Origin: Streptomyces sp. SID9727
GTDB lineage: Bacteria; Actinomycetota; Actinomycetes; Streptomycetales; Streptomycetaceae
Direction: 5' to 3'
DNA length: 64,000 nucleotides
Assembly (NCBI RefSeq): GCF_010550605.1
Contig: NZ_JAAGNI010000106.1
Location: 62,001-126,000, forward strand
The translations under genes were made by a program, and so were the position numbers. This document shows positions 31,238-38,303 of this stretch, piece by piece; the first letter of the stretch is position 1; each line of letters begins with the position of its first letter. The notes beneath the pieces were generated by a model that searched no databases, had not been told where the DNA came from, and saw only the letters and a program-made list of their open reading frames with translations.

Positions 31238-31402
31238 GTGCGACTGGGCACCGTGATCTGCCGATCCACCGCTGGCACCAGGGCGGACGCGAGCGCGGGC
31301 GGCGCGCCGAGGAGCTGGGATTTCACGCCGCCTACACCTGTCCTGGCGGGCCTTCCGGGACAGCCCGTGGTTCGGTGCGCTGCCGACGCTCACGGCAGCC
31401 GC
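31238..31402 (+). pseudogene. decayed 5' fragment of LLM-class oxidoreductase gene
   Basis: With a GTG start, the DNA reads like the first 55 codons of the LLM-class F420-dependent oxidoreductase found twice downstream (VRLGTVI, PIHRW, RRAEELGFHAAYT, LSW-FRD-PWFGALPTLTAA). Two lesions break it: a single-base deletion after GTGATC, and loss of 10 bp (TACGACCACC) between two ACC repeats. Homology stops about 31402, before the element's attachment site, and the rest of the gene is absent. Reading across the lesions gives a recognisable match to both other copies. Confidence 0.7.
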
Positions 31403-31479
31403 TCCCCGAACGCCACAAGATCTTCCTTCAGTTCGGCACTACGGCGTAGTACCTGTGCGAGGTCTGTGACGGGATTCAT
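31390..31479 (-). pseudogene. truncated 5' end of unknown gene
   Basis: A 29-codon frame, beginning MNPVTDLAQVLRRSAELKED, has a good ribosome site (GGAG). It runs into the edge of the oxidoreductase fragment and stops at once, so it looks like the 5' end of a larger gene cut at about 31395-31402. It lies just downstream of the calcium-binding-type gene on the same strand, suggesting they were once one operon. Confidence 0.4.
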
Positions 31480-31522
31480 GTCGCGCTCCGAAGTGCCTCG
31501 GCACTCGTCCGATTCCTCTTCA

Positions 31523-31837
31523 TCAGCAACCGGCCCAGCGTCGGTACGCATCGATCCAGCGCGCTCCCGCCGGGGGTGGTTGCGGCAGTGGCGGTTCCGC
31601 CAGGCCGATGTCCTGACGGATCCCATTCCGATCGCAACGGGCGACCATGCGGCAGTCGTTCGTGAGGCGGATCTCGACCACGTTCACCTCGACCCCCAGG
31701 ACGGTCGTGGTGAACGGCACGTCCAGGTGCTCATCGATGACCGCCAGGAATCCGTTGACGGCCTCGACCTCGTCGTACGTGTCGACGGTCGCCTCTTCGA
31801 TCAGCGCGTCGAGTCCGGCGCCGCTCCTCTTGTCCAC
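31523..31837 (-). CDS. small conserved protein, annotated calcium-binding type in Streptomyces
   Basis: 104 residues from GTG (VDKRSGAGLDALIEEATVD). I recognise the body (AVNGFLAVIDEHLDVPFTTTVLGVEVNVVEIRLT, in two overlapping pieces) as a small conserved actinobacterial protein often labelled calcium-binding, ending in PPPAGARWIDAYRRW. No EF-hand loop is convincing, so that label is doubtful. It lies between two fragments of the oxidoreductase gene and is probably part of the imported or rearranged segment. A truncated reading frame follows it. Confidence 0.6.
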   Translation of the reverse strand: MDKRSGAGLDALIEEATVDTYDEVEAVNGFLAVIDEHLDVPFTTTVLGVEVNVVEIRLTNDCRMVARCDRNGIRQDIGLAEPPLPQPPPAGARWIDAYRRWAGC

Positions 31838-31945
31838 GCTGCCAGATCAGCGAGCCGCGCGTGCCCGGTCGCCGGCCTCCACGGGAGTGCCGGTGGGTCG
31901 TGCTTCACCGCCGGTGCGCAGTCCATGGCCCATAACATCGTGCTC

Positions 31946-32160
31946 ATGCGTCTGAGTACTGTCATTCTGCCGATCCACCGCTGGGCCGAAGGCCGGAGGG
32001 TGTGGGAGAGCGCCGAGGAACTCGGCTTCCACGCGGCCTACACCTACGACCACCTGTCCTGGCGGTCGTTCCGGGACGGGCCGTGGTTCGGGGCTGTCCC
32101 CACGCTGACGGCAGCAGCTGCGGTGACGCGGAGTATGCGATTGGGCACCCTGGTGACTTC
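31946..32160 (+). pseudogene. 5' half of LLM-class oxidoreductase, interrupted by integrated element
   Basis: From ATG (MRLSTVILPIHRW) the frame codes 71 full residues of an LLM-class, F420-type luciferase-like oxidoreductase, then ends inside codon 72 after TC at 32159-32160. Beyond that the frame runs into unrelated DNA. Together with the 3' half it gives 315 codons, in frame, through GTLVTSPNFRHP. The same segment exists intact in the element's copy. This is the left half of the split host gene. Confidence 0.85.
32159..32160. other. attL: crossover dinucleotide of the integrated element
   Basis: Left junction, read ...GGTGACT TC AGTCAAGCCT.... The TC is the dinucleotide shared with the right junction; left of it is the oxidoreductase gene, right of it the element with one arm (CAAGCCT) of the attP inverted repeat. 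Confidence 0.75.
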
Positions 32161-32612
32161 AGTCAAGCCTCGTTCGCGCATCACGGCATGATTATGGACT
32201 CGATCGGCTCGGAGGTAAGCGCCGGTCATTCGTATCGTCATGCCTGCCGCGCCGGCAGGCTGTAACACCTCTCGTTACGCATCCCCAATCTCCCGGGGCG
32301 TCACGCCGTGGCGCGTCAAGCCCGAGCGCTGACATCGAGTCCGCGCCGCGCCCTCCCCGTCGGGCCAGGTTCCTTGCTTGTTTGAGGCGGTGTATCGACT
32401 ACTGCCCATGACCGCCAACCGGCACAACAGCTGTCATCGCGTTGACCTCACCTCGATTGGTGCTGCGGCGGGCAAGCGAATGAGGCCAGCGCCGACGGTG
32501 GCTCATTAAATCGATTGGTTGATCGAAAAATTGAAATAATCGACAACGTGTTCTATGTATTTAGGTGTCAGCTCCACATCTATCACCCGCCTGGCCGTGT
32601 ACTATCCCTCGT
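32161..32612. other. AT-richer non-coding left end of the element
   Basis: No gene found. The stretch 32505-32560 is markedly AT-rich for this genome (GATTGGTTGATCGAAAAATT and similar), suggesting a promoter or protein-binding region. TACTAT at 32600-32605, eight bases before the next ATG, fits a -10 of a leaderless transcript. Confidence 0.45.
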
Positions 32613-33536
32613 ATGACCAGTCGACAGCTCTCGCTGGGCAGTGGCTTGACGCCGCCAGCCGAGATCAAGATGACACTTACTCTTGTTACGCCCCAATTGG
32701 CAAGGGAATGGTTGAAGCGCAACGTTAAGCATAATCGCCCCATCTCCACTGCGAAAGTGAAGCAGTGGCGAAAGGCGATTGATGAGGGGCGTTGGAAGCT
32801 TACGCATCAGGGAATTGCTTTTGACCCTGACGATAATTTGATCGATGGGCAGCACCGCCTCATGGCTATTGCGGCCGGTGATATCCCGATCTGGCTTCCG
32901 GTGTTCTATGACGTTCCAGCGGAATGTTTCGCGGTCTTGGACGTCAACTACCATCGAAGTGCCGCAAATTCTCTAAGTATCGCCGGTCATAAAAATACCG
33001 CCACGCTTGCCGCTACGATCAAGCTGGTTGCCGCCTATGATGCGAACAGTTTTTCTTCCTCCAGTAGTAGCATGACCAATGAAGAGCACCTAGCGTTGGT
33101 CAAGGAGATGCCCGGCATTGAGGAGGCCACGAACTTCGGCCTTCGCCTCTGGAAGGCGATTCAAATTACCCCCTCTGCTGCCGCAGCTAGCGCTCACATC
33201 ACTAGGCGTGAACGCAGGGATCTCTCTGATACGCAATGGGGAAGCTGGGAGGAGGGGCTCATTACGGGTGCGATGCTACCCGGAAACGATCCTCGATTGA
33301 ACTTGCGCGAAGCAATGAAAAAGAGGGCGATCGAAAGCATTGCCGCTAAGGCTGCCAGTGATGCTGGCCGAGTGAAGATCCATGCCACTCGCGATATCGC
33401 TAAAGGGCAGATCGCCACCTATATTCTGGCTTTCAATGCCTGGATCGAAAACAGGAAACCGCGATCCTTTGCGTGGAACCCGAGCGAGGGTGTCATGCCG
33501 ATCGTGACATCTGTTCCGTTCGCGCGACGAAGCTGA
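32613..33536 (+). CDS. phage-type ParB-like domain protein
   Basis: About 307 residues from the ATG giving MTSRQLSLGSG; another ATG at codon 20 (MTLTLVTPQLA) is possible. The N-terminal part (ISTAKVKQWRKAIDEGRW, GIAFDPDDNLIDGQHRLMAI near 60-92) resembles the ParB/Srx-like domain found in actinophage and prophage proteins of unknown role. The C-terminus is helical. GC content is clearly below that of the flanking genes and codon use includes many AT-ending codons, so foreign origin is likely. No ribosome site, consistent with a leaderless mRNA from TACTAT. The only AT-rich gene in the window. Confidence 0.7.
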   Translation: MTSRQLSLGSGLTPPAEIKMTLTLVTPQLAREWLKRNVKHNRPISTAKVKQWRKAIDEGRWKLTHQGIAFDPDDNLIDGQHRLMAIAAGDIPIWLPVFYDVPAECFAVLDVNYHRSAANSLSIAGHKNTATLAATIKLVAAYDANSFSSSSSSMTNEEHLALVKEMPGIEEATNFGLRLWKAIQITPSAAAASAHITRRERRDLSDTQWGSWEEGLITGAMLPGNDPRLNLREAMKKRAIESIAAKAASDAGRVKIHATRDIAKGQIATYILAFNAWIENRKPRSFAWNPSEGVMPIVTSVPFARRS

Positions 33537-33957
33537 AATCCTCGCTGGCGCCTCTGGGCTCGCTATGGATACATGAGCTGGTTACTCGTAATCCTGGTGG
33601 CCCGGTGTGTCTTGTTGGTTCCCTATAGACCATGCTCGACGTTCCGTAGGAGTAGGTTGAGCGTGGTGCCTGATTCCTGTGCGAGCACCAACCGGCTCCC
33701 ATCGCATCCTGGCGCAGGATGGGCTACTTATGGCCCCGAGTCACCTGCGTGATCGGCGAATCCTGGGACACTTGGGGTATCCAAGGCGGCGGATTGGCTC
33801 TACGTGGACAAGCCCGCTCACGAAGTGCGAGGCTGAAAAGGGACATCGCTGGCGGCTTGGTCGAAATGTCTCCCACCTGATCAATCACCCCGCCGAGCAT
33901 GACCGTTTATGGCGCCATCCGCCCGCTGACTCTGCTGTAGCTAGGCGTGGCTCGCGG
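33537..33957. other. non-coding stretch inside the element
   Basis: Between the ParB-like gene and the oxidoreductase copy, which is on the opposite strand. I see no convincing ORF, repeat or hairpin. Base composition shifts here from AT-richer back to GC-rich. Confidence 0.5.
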
Positions 33958-34860
33958 TCAACCGAGCTGAGCCAGCCCATCCGTTGTAATTCGCTCGAAG
34001 ACGGCCTGGTCGGCGGCGAAGCCGGAGTCGGAAATCGGCCAGTGGATCACGATCTCGGTGAAGCCGAGCTCTTGGTGGCGGCCGGCGAAGTCGACGAAGG
34101 CGTCTACGGACTCCAGCGGCCTGTTCCGGTCGGGGGTGAAGCCGTGGAGCAGGATCTTGTCGAGGTCGGCCACGTCACGGTCGGCCTCGACGCACGCCTT
34201 GCCGAGCCTCGCGATCTGTCCGCGCAGGGCCTCCACCGACTGATCCGGGGTCCCCTCCTCGTACAGCTTCGGGTCACCGGTCGTCACCCACGCCTGCCCG
34301 TACTTCGCTGCGAGCTTCAGGCCGCGTGGGCCGGTCGCAGCCACCGCGAACGGCAGGCGGGGCCGCTGTACGCAGCCGGGGAGGTTGCGGGCCTCCTCGG
34401 CCGTGTAGAAATCGCCCTTCTGTGAGACGGCGCCCTCGGTGAGCAGGCGGTCGAGCAGTGGCACGAACTCGCCGAACCGGTCCGCCCGCTCCTTGGGCGT
34501 CCACGGCTCCTGGCCGAGTGCGGTGGCGTCGAAGCCGTTGCCGCCGGCGCCGATGCCGAGGGTGACGCGTCCGCCGGAGATGTCGTCGAGCGAGATCAGT
34601 TCCTTGGCGAGCGTCACTGGGTGCCTGAAGTTTGGCGACGTAACCAGGGTGCCCAGGCGCAAGCGGTCCGTAGCCGTGGCGGCTGCGGTGAGGGTGGGCA
34701 GCGCGCCGAACCACGGGCCGTCGCGGAAGCTGCGCCATGAGAGGTGGTCGTAGGTGTACGCGGCGTGGAAGCCGAGTTCCTCGGCGCGCTGCCACTTGGC
34801 GCGGCCACCCTCGTGCCAGCGGTCGACAGGAAGGATCACGGTGCTCAGGCGCAGGCTCAT
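33958..34860 (-). CDS. LLM-class F420-dependent oxidoreductase, element's copy of the target gene
   Basis: 300 residues from ATG (MSLRLSTVILPVDRW). Luciferase-like monooxygenase fold: GFHAAYTYDHLSWRSF near 30-45, RLGTLVTSPNFRHPVTLAKE near 71-90, DDISGGRVTLGIGAGG near 96-111, GPRGLKLAAKYGQAWVTTGDPK. Predicted to use reduced F420 or flavin with an unknown substrate. It is a complete homologue of the chromosomal gene that the element splits, but in the opposite orientation, with different codons in the crossover region. A longer frame upstream is probably not translated. Confidence 0.88.
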   Translation of the reverse strand: MSLRLSTVILPVDRWHEGGRAKWQRAEELGFHAAYTYDHLSWRSFRDGPWFGALPTLTAAATATDRLRLGTLVTSPNFRHPVTLAKELISLDDISGGRVTLGIGAGGNGFDATALGQEPWTPKERADRFGEFVPLLDRLLTEGAVSQKGDFYTAEEARNLPGCVQRPRLPFAVAATGPRGLKLAAKYGQAWVTTGDPKLYEEGTPDQSVEALRGQIARLGKACVEADRDVADLDKILLHGFTPDRNRPLESVDAFVDFAGRHQELGFTEIVIHWPISDSGFAADQAVFERITTDGLAQLG

Positions 34861-34973
34861 GCCGGTGAGCCTACGTCGAGCGCGTCCTGGTCTCGGCTCG
34901 ACGTAGGCGAGTCCCCACTGTTCAGGCCCCGGGTGCCGTGTGGCCGCCGGGCAGCCCAGAACAGTGAGAAGAT

Positions 34974-35453
34974 TCACCTCGTGACGGTGGCCGGCCATCC
35001 GTAGCGGGAGAAGGAAGGGCCGCCGTCCCTGTACGCAGCGAGGGCTTGCGCGGCGGTCGGGAACGCGGGCTCGGGGAGGCATTCGGACGCGAGCCACTGA
35101 ACCGCCAGGTGCTTGTCCGGTTCGGCGTTGGTCAGTTCACCAGTCCACGTGTCGGTGGCGAAGGCGAAGAGCACGAACTGCCCAGACCGGTCCCAGCCCT
35201 GCTCGACGTGAACGACGTGGACGAGTGAGAGGTCGGCCGGGTCGACGAGAAGGCCCGTCTCCTCCTTGAGTTCGCGGGCGGCGGCCTCATCGAGGGGTTC
35301 GCCGGGTTCGGCCTTGCCGCCGGGAAGGGTCCAGACCGGTTTCGGGGACCAGCTACGGGCCCCGTAGAGCAGGGATGCGACCGTGTCGGTGTTTTTGTCG
35401 TGGACGATCACGCAGACCGCATTGCGACTGTTCATCACACTGTTGCTGCTCAC
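34974..35453 (-). CDS. Nudix hydrolase in the element
   Basis: 159 residues; the Nudix box runs from GGKAEPGEPLDEAAARELKEE into TGL near residues 47-69 and matches the consensus exactly (G-x5-E-x7-REUxEExGU). Similar to MutT/ADP-ribose pyrophosphatase types, substrate unknown. The start GTG is chosen; the in-frame ATG six codons in (MNSRNAVCV) is equally good. It lies about 110 bp upstream of the oxidoreductase copy on the same strand, so they may be co-transcribed. Confidence 0.87.
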   Translation of the reverse strand: MSSNSVMNSRNAVCVIVHDKNTDTVASLLYGARSWSPKPVWTLPGGKAEPGEPLDEAAARELKEETGLLVDPADLSLVHVVHVEQGWDRSGQFVLFAFATDTWTGELTNAEPDKHLAVQWLASECLPEPAFPTAAQALAAYRDGGPSFSRYGWPATVTR

Positions 35454-35523
35454 CGGGTCCGCTCCTTGTCGATGTACTTCGGATTCTTCGGGGTCGTGCC
35501 GGCATCAGGGGGTGCCAGCTCCC

Positions 35524-36431
35524 TCATGCGAGGTGGTCCGCATCGGTGCGCGAGAACACCAGGTCGGTCATCCCCTTGGGGACCGTGGTGCATCGAACGG
35601 GCGGCTGCGGGTGGCGCATGGTCCTGGGATAGGTGGCCGGGTCATAGTCGTTGGCGAGGCTGTACGCGTGGAAGCCGTTCTCGCTCAGGATGTCGATGAT
35701 CCCGGTGGCGCTCTCGCCCTGCTTGGCCAAGAGCCGAGGGGTGACCTCCACGACAAGTTCCGCGTCGTCCGGCAAGTGCGCGAGCGCCGGTAGGAGTCCG
35801 CGGAGGGCTGCTGCTTCGGCGCCTTCGACGTCGATCTTGATGACCCGAGTGGTAGCGAACTGGGCGCTGCTGATGAGGCCGGCCAGGGGCGCGGTCTGTA
35901 CGTCGAAGGTCATGTGGGCGTGGCGGGGCCGCACGGCGGTGGTGTGGCCGAGGTTGGTGGGGTCCTCCAGGTACAGGGTCTGCCTGCCGTGAGTGTCGGA
36001 GACTGCCGATCGGATCGACTGGATGTTGGTGCGGCGGTTGGCAGAGATCGCGGCGGTCAGGTCGTCATGGAACCGCGGGAAGGGCTCTACGGCGATGACG
36101 TGTCCGTGGGGGCGACTGCGTGGGAGGCGAGGAGGCTGAAAGCGCCTCGGTGGGCTCCGACGTCGATGAAGGTGTCTCCAGGGCGAAGCCGGTCACGGAG
36201 GAAGGCGCTCAAGTTGGGCTCCCACTCGCCGAACAGGTACTGGTAGCGCTGGATGACGTCGCTGGTGGTCACGCCGATCTTGTCGCCGGACCGCAGCCCT
36301 ACGGTGGCGTGGACGGGGTGGGTTCGCAGGTGCTCGTCGAGGAAGCGACCGACGAGCCGGGCCTTGCCCAACGTTCCGGGGGCGTAGCGGACGTAGGCCC
36401 GCAGCACGCGGGCGAGTGCGGAGGCGGACAC
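35524..36431 (-). pseudogene. FkbM family methyltransferase, frameshifted
   Basis: Two frames together code an FkbM-type SAM methyltransferase: the first, from GTG with AAGGA ribosome site, has FIDVGAHRGAFSLLASHAVAP (in two overlapping pieces); after about residue 105 the other frame continues with GHVIAVEPFPRFHDDL and RVIKIDVEGAEAAALRGL near the C-terminus. The switch falls at a run of five C on the coding strand (36108-36112); one more C would give a continuous AVAPHGHVIAVEP. FkbM enzymes O-methylate sugars or polyketides. It may be a real mutation or a sequencing error in a homopolymer. Confidence 0.75.
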
Positions 36432-36532
36432 GGGCGGTTCCTTCGGGTGGTGGTCAGGCGGAACGGGGCTCTGGGCCGGCCGACGGTGACAGACTGGCCA
36501 GGGGACGTTGGTGGTGTTGAAGGGAGTTGGCG

Positions 36533-37037
36533 GTGGCCGAGCGCACTCCGGTGGTGTTCCTGCTGGGGGGGCTCACCGGCTCGGGGAAGACCGACCACCT
36601 ATGCCCAGCGGAGGTTGGAACCGGAGGGCGCTGTGCGGCTGTCGGTGGACGAGGTCGTCCATGAACGGCACGGTCGGTACGGCGTCGACTACCCGGAGAA
36701 CACCTACTTCGAGAAGGAGGCTCCGGTCGTCGCCGAGCTGCACGAGCGGCTCGCCGAGTTGGTTGCCGAGGGCCGGGACGTGGTGTGGGACCACGGGTTG
36801 TGGCCGCGTAAGGACCGCGATGCGATGAAGGAGCTGGTGGAGGCGGCCGGCGGCCGGTGGCGGCTGCTGTACTTCCCGGTGGAGCGCCAGGAGCTGCTGC
36901 GCAGGCTGGCGGAGCGCAATGAGCGGGAAGACGCCAACGCGCTGGTCGTGACTCCGGAGGCGCTGGACGACTTCTTTGCCCGCTTCGAGGAGCCTCAGGA
37001 CGAGGGCGAGGAGACTGTCGAGCCGGGCTGGCTCTGA
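36533..37037 (+). pseudogene. P-loop kinase, disrupted by 4-bp duplication
   Basis: From GTG with ribosome site GGGAG, frame 1 reads VAERTPVVFLLGGLTGSGKT, a textbook Walker A. The next bases GACC are extra: without them the frame continues TYAQRRLEPEG, then LSVDEVVHERHGR and the remainder of an AAA_33/zeta-like kinase (RDVVWDHGLWPRKDRD, FPVERQELLRRLAERN). The tandem ACC/GACC duplication at about 36589-36592 suggests a genuine slip rather than a sequencing error. Its 3' end overlaps a convergent glycosyltransferase gene by 43 bp. Confidence 0.7.
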
Positions 37038-37858
37038 GCCGTGTGCGGGCGCCAGATGGCTGTGATCTTGGCGGCTTCGGTGGCCCAGCCGCTCGGCAGC
37101 CGATCAAGCGTGACGTGCCGGAAGGCCAGACGCGGGTCGGCGACATCGATTCGGCCATTGTGGCGGTCGATGTGCTGCAACAGGCGGGACGCCTCGCTGC
37201 GGACAGCCGGGGTGTGTTCAGCCCAATCGCCGGACGTGAACCGGTCGACCCTTCGGCGCAGGTCGTCCAGGATGCCCGAGCGCCACTTGAAGTGGTGCAC
37301 GCATGCGAGCGTGTTCAGGTCGGGCTTGTGGCCCGGTGCCCGGTGGTTGCCGGACGCAACGGCCACCGAGGAGTGGGTGAGGACGATCTTGCGGGGATCG
37401 CCCTTGAGCAGTCGGTGGGTGAGGTGCCCGCCGAGCGGGAAGGACCGGTCCAGTCCGATTTCCGGGCGCCACAGCGCCAAGCGGCCGTCGTTCGTGGCGC
37501 GGTCGAGCATCAGCCCACCGATCACCTTGTGCTTGGCGGCCTCGGCCCAGGCGGTCATCTCGGTGAGCGGGGCGGGGTAGGTCTGGAACTCGTCGGAGTC
37601 GGCGATCAGGTGCCAGCCGGGGCCTGCCTGCTCGCGCAGGAAGTCGCGGAGCCGGGTGTTGGTGTGCTCGTGCCAGGGGCCGGTGCTGATCCGGGCAGGG
37701 ACAATGCCGAGGTCGTGGCTGGCCGCGACGAGCTGGTGCCGCCAGGCGTCGTGGATGTGGTCGGGGAAGTGGAAAGCGAGGTGGAACCGCTCGACGCCGA
37801 GCCGGCGGTAGTGGGCAGTCCAGGCGGCCAGCAGGGCCGGTTCGACCGGGCCGACCAC
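36995..37858 (-). CDS. glycosyltransferase family 2-like protein
   Basis: About 287 residues from a GTG start. The segment VAVVGPVEPALLAAWTAHYRR opens a GT-A-like domain, and HLIADSDEFQTYP near 108 has the acidic DxD-type motif (A-D-S-D) typical of glycosyl transferases that bind nucleotide sugars with metal. The family resembles Glyco_tranf_2_4/GT92. The true start is unsure: the frame is open another 300 bp upstream but that stretch overlaps a small ORF, and no ribosome site is strong. Acceptor and donor are unknown. Confidence 0.65.
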   Translation of the reverse strand: MVGPVEPALLAAWTAHYRRLGVERFHLAFHFPDHIHDAWRHQLVAASHDLGIVPARISTGPWHEHTNTRLRDFLREQAGPGWHLIADSDEFQTYPAPLTEMTAWAEAAKHKVIGGLMLDRATNDGRLALWRPEIGLDRSFPLGGHLTHRLLKGDPRKIVLTHSSVAVASGNHRAPGHKPDLNTLACVHHFKWRSGILDDLRRRVDRFTSGDWAEHTPAVRSEASRLLQHIDRHNGRIDVADPRLAFRHVTLDRLPSGWATEAAKITAIWRPHTAQSQPGSTVSSPSS

Positions 37859-37878
37859 CGCGACCAGGGCGTGGTGGC

Positions 37879-38166
37879 TCAGGCAGCCGTTTCGTATCGC
37901 GACGCGGTCATCAGGTCGGCCAGCCGTGCCGCGCTGTGAGGGCTGATCGTCGTGGTGAAGCCGGCGCAGACACGCCGCAGGGCCTGGGCTCGGGCTTCCT
38001 CGTGTCGTGCGGTTCGGGTCGTGGTGGCGGTTGTCGGTGCTGGGGTCGCCTGGGGCGGCGGGCGCACGGGCAGCTCCTTGCGGCCGGTGCGGGGATGGCA
38101 GTCTCCGCACCGCGTGAGGTCGCCGGGCGGTCGGTTGCATCGCGCTGCGTCCAGGTGCTCCAACAC
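37879..38166 (-). CDS. small Cys/His-containing ORF, uncertain
   Basis: 95 codons from GTG, ending MTASRYETAA just before the glycosyltransferase. The N-terminus has C10, C20 and C23 plus a histidine (ARC-x9-RCGDCHPRTG), a spacing that may bind a metal. The middle is low-complexity Pro/Thr-rich (PPPQATPAPTTATTT). No family recognised. It could be an upstream ORF with no function or a small regulator; the gene is supported only by codon bias and position. Confidence 0.35.
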   Translation of the reverse strand: MLEHLDAARCNRPPGDLTRCGDCHPRTGRKELPVRPPPQATPAPTTATTTRTARHEEARAQALRRVCAGFTTTISPHSAARLADLMTASRYETAA

Positions 38167-38303
38167 CTGTGGCCGCGCGTGCCGCGCTCATGGCCGACTG
38201 GCAGGCCGTCCGAACGCGACGCCCTTAAGTTTCCGGAGGATCGCCGGTTGGGTGAACCGGCGATCTCGTGGATAATCCGCCCCCGCCCGAGCCTGCCCGG
38301 CCC

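Noticed and set aside
34861..35097. N-terminal extension of the element's oxidoreductase
   Set aside because: The 79 extra residues are Arg/Pro-rich and not shared with the other copies, which start at the aligned methionine.
36120..36532. Long plus-strand frame upstream of the P-loop kinase as an N-terminal extension
   Set aside because: It is the shadow of the FkbM gene on the opposite strand, and the real kinase start has its own ribosome site.
37859..38191. N-terminal extension of the glycosyltransferase to 38191
   Set aside because: The extra 110 residues are low-complexity and overlap a different frame with better codon bias.
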